Below are positions 51,663 through 59,630 of a stretch of DNA of 64,000 nt, piece by piece. How positions within the stretch are numbered: position 1 is the first letter of the stretch; the number at the start of each line of letters is the position of its first letter. The notes beneath the pieces were generated by a model. It did no database searches. It saw nothing but the letters and a program-made list of their open reading frames with translations, and was not told where the DNA came from. Made by a program: the position numbers and the translations under genes. Source of the stretch: Nocardioides humi (lineage in GTDB: Bacteria; Actinomycetota; Actinomycetes; Propionibacteriales; Nocardioidaceae); assembly GCF_006494775.1 (NCBI RefSeq), contig NZ_CP041146.1, positions 3,658,001-3,722,000 on the forward strand. Direction: 5' to 3'.

Positions 51663-51711
51663 TTGACACACCTGGATCCGGGGCGCAATAATTGCGCAAT
51701 CGAATGCACAA
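51663..51711 (+). promoter_or_regulatory. Promoter of cupin copy 2 overlapped by palindromic operators
   Basis: TTGACA (51663-51668) and AATAAT (51687-51692) are 18 bases apart, a good vegetative promoter. GCGCAAT-A-ATTGCGC (51683-51697) covers the -10 box, and TTGCGCAATCGAATGCACAA (51692-51711) follows directly. The LacI gene at 52661 lies one gene downstream and is the obvious repressor. Confidence 0.65.
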
Positions 51712-51748
51712 GTCGAGCGCACTGAGCGCTCAGGAGGAAACGAGCGGA

Positions 51749-52615
51749 ATGACGTATCACATCTCCCGCGCAGCGGAACGGGTCTTTCACGAGGTCAAGG
51801 AGTTCCCAGGGCTCAGCGAGGCCGTGATGGTGGGGGAGGAGCACGGGTCCCACCACATGGAGGTGTCGTTGCGGAAGCTGGCGCCCGGAGCGTCCATGCC
51901 GTGGTACCGGAGCCCTTTCGAGGAGTCGTTCGTGGTTCGTGGAGGCTCGGGCACCGTCTCGATCGTCGGTCTGGAGTACGACATCGCCGTCGACGACTAC
52001 GCGGTCGCGCCGCCGGCGCTGCCGCACACGCTCACCGCGGGTGACGACGGCCTGGAGCTCTTCTGGGTGAAGTCTCCGAGGCCACCGGGCTATGACGGCG
52101 CTCGGAACTTCATCAGCGGCCCGCCGATCATCGGAGAGAAGCTGGGACGTCCGTCGGAGACCGATCCACGCCACCGCTGGGCCGGCCACTTCGATGACGC
52201 CGACATGGCGCCGGTCGGTGATCTGAACATGCCCGGCTACCACGGCCCCTGCATCAAGAACATCTCGATCCGCATGATGGTCGATCAACTTCTCGGGGCC
52301 CATCAGCACACGGTCTTCATGGCGAAGATCGCCCAGGGCATGGGACCCGGACGCGCCGCGTCGGTGCACTACCACCCGTTCGAGGAGATCTACTTCTACA
52401 CCCAGGGTGGGATGCACGGCTGGCTTGACGGAAATCACGAGCGAATGACGACCGGGGACCTCGTGTGGGTCGGCACCGGCAGCACGCATGGCTTCGTGAA
52501 TGATGAGAACGAGGTCGACGCACGGTGGATCGAGGTCCAGTCGCCCGTCCCGCCGGTCTCGGACGCGTTCTACTTCCCCGACAACTGGCGCGACCTGCCA
52601 GAGCACACTGAGTAG
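51749..52615 (+). CDS. Double-cupin protein, copy 2, with degenerate N-terminal site
   Basis: A 288-residue paralogue of the cupin at 20052. The C-terminal cupin keeps its metal motif (SVHYHPFEEIYFYTQGG, GTGSTHGFV). In the N-terminal cupin the His-x-His pair is lost: PWYRSPFEESFVVRGG stands where copy 1 has GHLHPFEES, while the later His (ALPHTLTAG) remains. Only one metal centre is therefore expected. It starts with GGAGGAAACGAG upstream and has its own promoter with LacI-type operators. A dioxygenase role is possible but unproven. Confidence 0.75.
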   Translation: MTYHISRAAERVFHEVKEFPGLSEAVMVGEEHGSHHMEVSLRKLAPGASMPWYRSPFEESFVVRGGSGTVSIVGLEYDIAVDDYAVAPPALPHTLTAGDDGLELFWVKSPRPPGYDGARNFISGPPIIGEKLGRPSETDPRHRWAGHFDDADMAPVGDLNMPGYHGPCIKNISIRMMVDQLLGAHQHTVFMAKIAQGMGPGRAASVHYHPFEEIYFYTQGGMHGWLDGNHERMTTGDLVWVGTGSTHGFVNDENEVDARWIEVQSPVPPVSDAFYFPDNWRDLPEHTE

Positions 52616-52660
52616 GGCCGCTGTGGCCTACGAAGACCCTCAACCCTAGGAGTTGCCCTG

Positions 52661-53680
52661 ATGGCTTCGGGACGTGTACCGAGACTCGAGGACGTGGCTC
52701 GGTTGGCGGGAGTTCACCCTTCCACCGCGTCCCGAAGTCTCAGCCAGGAGCAGTCCGGGCGGATCGGCGCCAAGACGCGGGAGCGTGTCCTGGCGGCCGC
52801 ACGTGAGTTGGGGTACACGCCGGACCTGACAGCGGCGAGTCTGCGGACGGGCAGAACCATGACGATCGGCGTGGTGATCCCCGACTTCAGCAACCCCATC
52901 TGGGCGTCGCTCCTGGCCGGCCTCGGCGAGACCCTGCAGGAGCGCGACTACACGCCGGTGATCATCGAGACCAAGGACGATCGACGACGGTTCGATCGTG
53001 CTCTGGAGATCCTGACGGATCGACGGGTGGACGGCATGATCAACGCGGCGGTGCGGCTCACCGACAAGAAGCGGCTGACTGCTTTCGTCGCCAGGACACC
53101 GACCGTCCTCGCCGGTCGTGACCTGCCCGGCCTGGACGTGCCGAAGGTGCTCGTCGATGACGTCAGGGGCGGCGAGCTGGCCGTCTCCCACCTGGTCCAG
53201 CGTGGACATCGGAGCATCGTCCAGATCTGCGGTCCTGGTTCCGTGGGCCCCTTCAAGAGCAGGGCGGAAGGGGCGCAGGCGGTCGTGGAGAGGTCGGGCG
53301 ATTCCGTCGCACTCCACAGTCATGTCGTCGACCAGCCGACGGTCGACGAAGCCGATCGAGTCATGTCCGCAGCCCTCGCGGCCGGCCCCGCGTTCACGTC
53401 GGTGTTCGCCCACAACGACCTGATGGCCATCGGCGCCCTGCAGGCGATCCGGCGGGCAGGGATGCGCTGTCCCGACGATGTCTCGGTCGTCGGCTACAAC
53501 GACAACCCGCTCAGCCAGCATCTCGCACCCTCCCTCACGACGATCTCGCTGCCGTTCGTCCAGACCGGCCGTACCGCCGCGGACACGCTGCTGTCGAAGC
53601 TCCTTCACAATGACCCTCCGGTGGTCACGACCCTCCAACCCAGTCTCATCGTCCGTGACTCGACAGCTGCCGCACGATGA
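52661..53680 (+). CDS. LacI-family transcriptional regulator
   Basis: A 339-residue regulator with the LacI helix-turn-helix and hinge (RLEDVARLAGVHPSTASRSL, RVLAAARELGYTPDLTAASL) and a periplasmic-binding-protein-like inducer domain (IGVVIPDFSNPIWASLLAG, DDVSVVGYNDNPLSQHL). It probably represses the upstream cupin gene and itself through the TTGCGCA palindromes at 51538 and 51683-51711. The inducer may be an aromatic intermediate, not a sugar, given the setting (inference). Confidence 0.85.
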   Translation: MASGRVPRLEDVARLAGVHPSTASRSLSQEQSGRIGAKTRERVLAAARELGYTPDLTAASLRTGRTMTIGVVIPDFSNPIWASLLAGLGETLQERDYTPVIIETKDDRRRFDRALEILTDRRVDGMINAAVRLTDKKRLTAFVARTPTVLAGRDLPGLDVPKVLVDDVRGGELAVSHLVQRGHRSIVQICGPGSVGPFKSRAEGAQAVVERSGDSVALHSHVVDQPTVDEADRVMSAALAAGPAFTSVFAHNDLMAIGALQAIRRAGMRCPDDVSVVGYNDNPLSQHLAPSLTTISLPFVQTGRTAADTLLSKLLHNDPPVVTTLQPSLIVRDSTAAAR

Positions 53681-53760
53681 CAGGCGAGCAGACCATGCCT
53701 TCCTGTCCCCGATAGCGGCGCGCGGCTCCCGAGGCGAGCTGAGGAGAGCCGAGATCGCCC

Positions 53761-53796
53761 GACCCTGGACGCACCATCCCTTCGCGTCCCAGGGTC
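53761..53796 (+). terminator. Hairpin between lacI and the metallo-hydrolase operon
   Basis: GACCCTGGACGC (53761-53772) pairs with GCGTCCCAGGGTC (53784-53796) with one bulged base and an 11-base loop. It lies 80 bases after the lacI stop and 85 bases before the next gene. It may terminate lacI. Confidence 0.45.
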
Positions 53797-53881
53797 TGCC
53801 ATCGACGGCCCGCGTCTGCCGCGCGCGACGCGGGTCCACCATCCATCGCGGCCCGCCGGGCCGCGCCACGAGGAGACAGAG

Positions 53882-54868
53882 ATGAACGTTCCTGGAGGAT
53901 TCGACCTGCCGTTGGTTCCCGATGGCGCCCGCGGGCCGGAGGTCCCCGCCTCGGGCTACCTGGTCGACGAGGTGACCGGTGGCATCCATTGGATCACCGA
54001 CGGCGGCTACCAGTGCGCGTTCGTCGTGCACGACCACGGTGTCGTGGCGATCGACGCGCCCCCATGCCTCGGGAGCCTGGTCACGCGAGCGATCCGGGAC
54101 GTGACGGACAAGCCGATCACCCACGTCGTCTACTCGCACTTCCACGGCGACCACATCGGCGCGGTCGACCAGTTCCCGAGCGGGGCTGTCCGGGTCGCGC
54201 ACCAGGACACGTGGGGGAAGCTGAAGGAGGCCGGTGACCCGGCGCGAAGGCTCCCGGACGTGACGTTCGGGGACTCACACCGCCTCGAGGTCGGTGGGCA
54301 GGTCCTGGACCTCGTCTACCGCGGCGACAACCATGCACCGGGCAACATCTTCATCCACGCACCGCAGCACCGCGTGCTGATGCTCGTCGACGTCATCTAC
54401 CCGGGTTGGGTGCCGTTCACCAACATCGCGCAGTCGAAGAACATCCCAGGGTTCATGGCGCACCACGACCACGCGCTCGAGTTCGACTTCGACACCATGA
54501 TCACCGGACACCTCACGCGGCTCGGCACGCGTGAGGACGTCGAGATCCAACGCGAGTACATGCACGACGTCCGTGACGCCGCACAGCATGCGCTGGAGAT
54601 CACCGCGGAGAAGCGCGACGTCGCCCGCGCGGAGGTGGGGACCGAGCACATCTACCGCTACTTCAAGACCATGTACGAGGCCGCGGCGGCGGAGGCTGCG
54701 AAGCCGGTCCTCGACAAGTGGCTCGGTCGCCTCGGAGGTGTGGACACCCTGGGCGTCAACCACACGCTGACGATGTATCACAGCCTCCGTCTCGATGAGA
54801 ACGCCCAACCATCGGTCGTCTTCTTCCCGCCCGCCGCTGCCGGCGGCTGCGTCGACCACAACCACTGA
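53882..54868 (+). CDS. MBL-fold metallo-hydrolase
   Basis: A 328-residue metallo-beta-lactamase-fold protein with the metal motif SHFHGDHIGAVDQF, then HAPGNIFIHAPQHRVLMLVD (His and Asp ligands) and TGHLTRLG for the last His. Such enzymes hydrolyse esters, lactones or thioesters. In this cluster a lactone or ester ring-cleavage product is a reasonable substrate, but this is inference. It opens the operon MBL-VOC-folD-folP-pabBA, with the VOC gene 13 bases downstream and GAGGAGACAGAG before its ATG. Confidence 0.8.
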   Translation: MNVPGGFDLPLVPDGARGPEVPASGYLVDEVTGGIHWITDGGYQCAFVVHDHGVVAIDAPPCLGSLVTRAIRDVTDKPITHVVYSHFHGDHIGAVDQFPSGAVRVAHQDTWGKLKEAGDPARRLPDVTFGDSHRLEVGGQVLDLVYRGDNHAPGNIFIHAPQHRVLMLVDVIYPGWVPFTNIAQSKNIPGFMAHHDHALEFDFDTMITGHLTRLGTREDVEIQREYMHDVRDAAQHALEITAEKRDVARAEVGTEHIYRYFKTMYEAAAAEAAKPVLDKWLGRLGGVDTLGVNHTLTMYHSLRLDENAQPSVVFFPPAAAGGCVDHNH

Positions 54869-54881
54869 GAAGGGAGACGCC

Positions 54882-55382
54882 ATGCCCACGTTCGGCATCA
54901 AGCGCGTCGATCACATCGGCATCACCGTTCCCGACCTCGAGCAGGCTCGTGAGTTCTTCGAGCAGGTCCTCGGCTTCGAGTACCTCTACCGGCTCGGGCC
55001 GCTCCGCGGCGACGGCACCTGGATGAGTGACCACCTCAACGTGCCGGACGATGCCGTCGCCCCCCGCATCTACTTCTTCCGGGTGGGGGAGCAGGCGATG
55101 CTCGAGGTCTTCGAGTACCAGGCCCCTGCGCAGCGGCGCGACGTCCCGCTGAACAGCGACGTCGGTGGCCACCACATCGCGTTCTATGTCGACGACCTCG
55201 ACGCTGCGGCCGACGAGCTGCGGGCGCGCGGCGTGCGGGTGCTCGCGGGTCCGACCGCGAGCAAGGGACCGCACGAGGGCCAGCGCTGGGTGTACTTCGT
55301 GTCGCCCTGGGGCCTCAACTGCGAGCTGGTGTCGTACCCGAACGGCAAGGCGTACCTCAAGACGCCCGAAGCATTCGACTGA
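54882..55382 (+). CDS. VOC-family metalloenzyme (glyoxalase/extradiol dioxygenase fold), copy 2
   Basis: A 166-residue paralogue of the VOC protein at 14338. Likely metal ligands are His in KRVDHIGITVPD, His in DVGGHHIAFYVDD and Glu in LNCELVSYPNG. The block GPTASKGPHEGQRWVYFVSP is shared with copy 1 almost residue for residue. It may cleave or isomerise a product of the HpaB reaction. It has an AAGGGAG ribosome binding site and is the second gene of the operon that also contains folD, folP and pabBA. Confidence 0.8.
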   Translation: MPTFGIKRVDHIGITVPDLEQAREFFEQVLGFEYLYRLGPLRGDGTWMSDHLNVPDDAVAPRIYFFRVGEQAMLEVFEYQAPAQRRDVPLNSDVGGHHIAFYVDDLDAAADELRARGVRVLAGPTASKGPHEGQRWVYFVSPWGLNCELVSYPNGKAYLKTPEAFD

Positions 55383-55485
55383 GCCAGCCCGCCTGTGGCG
55401 CCGGCATCGAGGTGTCACGGGCGGCACCACGGCCCGCGTGGAGGACATCGTCCGTGCACTCGGCTGACGGTTGAGGAAGAAGGAG

Positions 55486-56334
55486 ATGGATGTGACCAGC
55501 CAGGTCCTCGACGGCGTTGCGGTCGCGAAGGAGATCCTGAAGGGGGTGTCCCGTCGGGCCTCGGTCCTGCGGGACGCGGGTCGGGCGCCGCGCTTGGCGA
55601 CGGTGCTGGTCGGAGATGACGACGCGTCGAAGACCTATGTGCGGATGAAGGTCAACAGGTGCTCCGAGGTAGGGATCGAGTCCGTCCGGATCGACCTCGA
55701 CGCGGAGATCTCGACGCCTGTTCTCGTGGCGCAGATCGAGGCGCTGTCGGCCGATCCCGCGATCGACGGCATTCTGCTCCAGCATCCCGTGCCCGGCCAC
55801 ATCGACGAGCGCGCCGCATTCGAGGCGATCGATCCAGCCAAGGACGTCGACGGCGTGACGCGGACGTCGTTCGCTGCGATGGCGCTGGGCAACCCGGGCT
55901 TCCAGTCCTGCACGCCGGGCGGGATCCTCCGTCTGCTCGACGCGTACGAGATACCGCTCGAAGGGAGGCATGCGGTGGTGGTGGGACGCAGCCACATCCT
56001 CGGACTGCCGATGGGGATGCTTCTCCTCGGGAGGGACGCGACGGTCACGTACTGCCATTCCCGTACTCGCGGGCTGGCCGAGATCCTCGGTCGTGCCGAC
56101 GTCGTGGTCGCAGCGGTGGGAACGCCCGAGCTGGTTCGTGCCCGCTGGCTCAAGCCGGGAGCGGTGGTCGTCGACGCCGGATACAGCGCCGGCGACCGCG
56201 GTGACGTGGAGCAGCCGGCCGCCCGCGAGGTTGCCGGATGGCTGTCGCCCGTCCCCGGCGGGGTCGGTCCGATGACCATCGCCATGCTGCTCGAGCAGAC
56301 GGTGACGGCGGCGGAACGCCGCGCTGGCGGCTGA
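55486..56334 (+). CDS. folD: Bifunctional methylene-THF dehydrogenase / methenyl-THF cyclohydrolase
   Basis: A 282-residue FolD. The catalytic Lys lies in KTYVRMKVNRCSEVGI (near residue 55). GILLQHPVPGHID, PAKDVDGVTRTSF, CTPGGILRLLDAY and VVVGRSHILGLPMGMLLL (NADP-binding Rossmann part) follow, ending with VPGGVGPMTIAMLLEQTV. It oxidises 5,10-methylene-THF to 10-formyl-THF, linking MetF to PurU. It lies in the MBL-VOC operon, 104 bases after VOC, and is followed by folP after seven bases. A housekeeping folD is expected elsewhere, so this is likely a pathway copy. Confidence 0.9.
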   Translation: MDVTSQVLDGVAVAKEILKGVSRRASVLRDAGRAPRLATVLVGDDDASKTYVRMKVNRCSEVGIESVRIDLDAEISTPVLVAQIEALSADPAIDGILLQHPVPGHIDERAAFEAIDPAKDVDGVTRTSFAAMALGNPGFQSCTPGGILRLLDAYEIPLEGRHAVVVGRSHILGLPMGMLLLGRDATVTYCHSRTRGLAEILGRADVVVAAVGTPELVRARWLKPGAVVVDAGYSAGDRGDVEQPAAREVAGWLSPVPGGVGPMTIAMLLEQTVTAAERRAGG

Positions 56335-56341
56335 CGCCGCC

Positions 56342-57157
56342 ATGCGCGCCCTGGCAATCCGCCCGCAGATCGTGGGGATCGTCAACGTGACGACGGACTC
56401 CTTCTCGGACGGCGGCCTCTACGTCGATCGGGAGAACGCGGTAGCGCACGCCCTGCGGCTCGTCGCAGAGGGGGCGGACATCGTCGACATCGGTGGCGAG
56501 TCGACGCGCCCGGGAGCGGCGCGCGTTCCCGAGGAGGTCGAGCTGAGCAGGGTCATCCCGGTGGTGGGCGAGCTTGCCCGCGCAGGAGTGAAGGTCAGCA
56601 TCGACACCATGCGGTCCCGAGTCGCCGAGCTCGCCATCGAGGCCGGGGCAGCCGTCGTGAACGACGTGAGTGGGGGACTCGCCGACCGGCGCATGGCGAG
56701 CGTCGTGCGAGACGGCGAGGTGCTCTTCGTCGTGACTCACTGGAGGGGGCACAGTGAGCGGATGCTGCGGCGCGCGCGGTACAGCGATGTCGTCGCCGAG
56801 GTGCGGAACGAGCTCCGGATGCGCAGGGACGCGATCGTGGCCCAGGGTGTGGAGCCGGATCTGGTCGTCCTCGATCCCGGGATCGGGTTCGCCAAGACGA
56901 GCGAGCAGAGCTGGACACTGCTGGGCGCGTTGCCTTCCCTCCGTGGCCTGGGCCACCCCCTCATGGTCGGCGTCTCGCGGAAGTCGCTCCTCCGAGCGAT
57001 CGGCGACGACCTCGACCTGGCCGAGCGCGACCAGGCGTCAGCGCTCCTCGCCGCCCTGGTCGCGGCGCACGCGTCGTACCTCCGGGTCCACGACGTCGCG
57101 TCGACGGTCCTCGCGCTGCGGGTGGTCGACCGGCTGATCGGAGACCCGGCTCGATGA
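56342..57157 (+). CDS. folP: Dihydropteroate synthase
   Basis: A 271-residue DHPS with all main motifs: IVGIVNVTTDSFSDGG, VDIGGESTRPGA, VSIDTMRS, VVNDVSGG, LDPGIGFAKT, VGVSRKSLLRA and YLRVHDV. It joins p-aminobenzoate to dihydropterin pyrophosphate, a committed step of folate synthesis. Its place between folD and pabBA in a catabolic operon is unusual. A sulfonamide-resistance (sul) role is unlikely because there is no integron or mobile context. Its stop overlaps the pabB start (ATGA), so the two are translationally coupled. Confidence 0.9.
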   Translation: MRALAIRPQIVGIVNVTTDSFSDGGLYVDRENAVAHALRLVAEGADIVDIGGESTRPGAARVPEEVELSRVIPVVGELARAGVKVSIDTMRSRVAELAIEAGAAVVNDVSGGLADRRMASVVRDGEVLFVVTHWRGHSERMLRRARYSDVVAEVRNELRMRRDAIVAQGVEPDLVVLDPGIGFAKTSEQSWTLLGALPSLRGLGHPLMVGVSRKSLLRAIGDDLDLAERDQASALLAALVAAHASYLRVHDVASTVLALRVVDRLIGDPAR

Positions 57158-59543
57158 CGGATCCGGATGTCGTGCGGTGGCCACTGGACGTCGGGCTGAA
57201 GCCCACCGAGGTGTTGCGTGCGCTCGGTCCCCGTGATCGGCTCGTGGCGCTGTTCGGCGATTGGGCGTCGGGTGGAGCCGTGATCGCCTTCGACCCTCTG
57301 CGTCGGTCGCGATCGCCTGCCGTTCTCGGAACGCTGCCGGACGGCAGGCACATCGGCCAGCGTCCGGCGCAGCCGGTGAGCGGCGCCTCCACCGGCGTCG
57401 TGGCCGGAGGCTGGTTCGGGATCCTGGGCTACCAGCTCGGCGCGGTGCTCGAGGACCTCCCCGCGAAGCCCGAGCGTGACGCCCCACGGGCGGAATGCGA
57501 TCTGGCGTTCTACGACCAGGTGCTGAGGTACGTCGCCAAGACGGGCGAGTGGTACTTCGAGGCGCTCGTGCTGGAGGACGAAGGTCGCCTGCGGCGTCAG
57601 TACGCGGCGGTCGTGGAGGCGCTGACCGCGCGACCAGCGCGTGCGCGACGGGGGTACGTCTTCGGGGATTTCCACACGACTCCCTCCGTCGCAGCGCATC
57701 GGGAGGCCGTCTCCCGGGTCATCGAGCACATCGCGGCCGGCGACATCTTCCAGGCCAATGCGTGCCTGCGGCTCGACGCATCCTTCGCCGGTGATCCGCT
57801 GGAGGTCTTCATCTCGGGAGCCGAGGCGCTCCGCCCGGCCTATGCCGCCTTCGTGGACGCGGACGACGGAGCGGTCGCCAGCCTCTCCCCGAGCTCTACC
57901 TGCGGCGCCGTGGCCGCGAGGTGCGAACGGCCCCGATCAAGGGGACCGCGTCGATCGCCTCCGACCCGGCCGACCTGGAGAGCTCGCGGAAGGAGCGGGC
58001 GGAGAACGTCATGATCGTGGACCTCATGCGCAACGATCTCGGCAGGATCTGTGCCCCGGGCACGGTCGAGGTGGAGGACGTGGCCGAGGTCCGCGCGCAG
58101 GCCGGCGTCTGGCACCTGGTCTCTCGGATCCGGGGCGAGATCGCGGACGGCGTGGACGACCGAGCCATCATCGAGGCCACCTTCCCGCCCGGTTCGGTCA
58201 CCGGCGCTCCGAAGATCCGGGCGATGGAGGTGATCGGCTCGGTCGAGACGGCCGCTCGCGAGGTGTACACCGGCGCCATCGGCTGGTCCGGTCCCACGGG
58301 CATGGAGTTCAACGTGGCGATCCGCACCTTCGAGTTCGGCGCCGGTCGGGCCGTTCTCGGAGTCGGTGCAGGCATCGTTGCCGACTCGGTTCCTGACGGA
58401 GAGGTCGACGAGTGCCTCGTCAAGGCGGCCCCTCTCCTCGATGCCGTCGGCGCGAGGTTGGCACCCGACGCGCAGCGAGCATTCGCCGGGCTGAGGTCTT
58501 CTGCCGGGCCTGCGCCGGTGGGATCGCGGACGGTGGGCGCGCCGCGGCTCCTGGACGACGTCGGTGATCGGGGCGAGGGCCGGATCCACGTCCTCGACGA
58601 GCATGTCGTCGTCGACTGGGGTCGCCGTCCCCCATCCGGCGGCGTACGCATCGTGGACCTGCTCCGGCGCTCCGGCCTCCCCGTGGAGATCCGCCCGCTG
58701 GCGGCCGGCGAGAGGTCGCGGGTGAGCGAGGAGTTCGGCTTCGAGCTGCTCGGTCGCTCGGCCGTGCCGGAGGTGCGCTCCCGGCTGGCGGCGGCCGGAC
58801 CGCTCCAGCGCTGGCTGGAGGACGCCGTCGCTCGCGCCGCGCCGACCGACCCGCCGCCGCACCGAGGTGTCGCCGGTCGGACGAGCAGGATCCTGCTCGT
58901 GGACAACTACGACTCCTTCGTGTTCAACGTGGCTCAGTGTCTCCTCGAGCTGGGTGCCCTCGTGGAGGTGGTCCGCAACGATCGGCTCGACGTCGACGCG
59001 CTCGCCCGGTCGACGGGCGAGCGGTGGGACGGGGTGGTGGTGTCGCCCGGCCCCGGCGATCCGAGCGACGCGGGAGCGTGTGTGGAGCTGATCCGCAGGC
59101 TGCCTCCTGCTCTGCCGCTCCTCGGGGTGTGCCTGGGCCACCAGGCGATCGGAGCCGCTTTCGGTGCGCGGATCGTGCGTGCTCCGCGACCGGCGCACGG
59201 TTGCCGGTCGCTCGTTCACCACGACGGTTCAGGGGTGTTCGCCGGCACGGACGGCCCGATCCTGGCGGGTCGCTACCACTCGCTGGTGATCGACGAGGGG
59301 TCTCTCGTCGGCACCGCGCTCGAGGTCACCGCGCGCACACCGTCAGGTCTGGTGATGGGGGTCCGACATCGCGACCGGCCGATCGAAGGCATCCAGTTCC
59401 ACCCGGAGTCGATCCTGACGCCGCGCGGTCGGGACCTGCTCGGTGCGTTCCTCGACCGGGTGCGCGCAGCCCCGACCGGTACGCGGTCGGCTCGGAGCGC
59501 AGCACCGGAGGGTGGAGCGCTTGTCCATGGCGACGTACAGTGA
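57154..59543 (+). pseudogene. pabBA: Fused aminodeoxychorismate synthase (PabB-linker-PabA), frameshifted
   Basis: The first frame (57154 to about 57890) holds the N-terminal PabB/TrpE-like part and breaks at SLSP. The second frame, one base over, continues ELYLRRRGREVRTAPIKGTA, ENVMIVDLMRNDLGRICAPG, PPGSVTGAPKIRAMEV, and then a linker of about 130 residues. A class I glutamine amidotransferase follows (LLVDNYDSFVFNVAQ, GVCLGHQAIGA with the nucleophile Cys, and IQFHPESILT). One extra G at 57890/57891 (CCCCGAG to CCCCGGAG) would restore an enzyme of about 796 residues. It makes aminodeoxychorismate for p-aminobenzoate. pabC is not visible. All catalytic motifs are intact, so a sequencing deletion is likely. 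Confidence 0.8.
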
Positions 59544-59630
59544 CACTGAACTTGTCGGGGCTCGGGGCGGCGCTGCGTCGGATGGCGGCTGGAGGCCGTT
59601 CGTCCTCGTCTCAGGTGAGGGGTGGCCGGC

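Noticed and set aside
56342..57157. Acquired sulfonamide-resistance gene (sul type)
   Set aside because: It is embedded and translationally coupled in a folate operon, with no integron, transposase or resistance genes.
57921..59543. A separate gene starting at ATG 57921 with a truncated PabB plus PabA
   Set aside because: The conserved PabB sequence continues upstream across one missing base, so this ATG is most likely internal.
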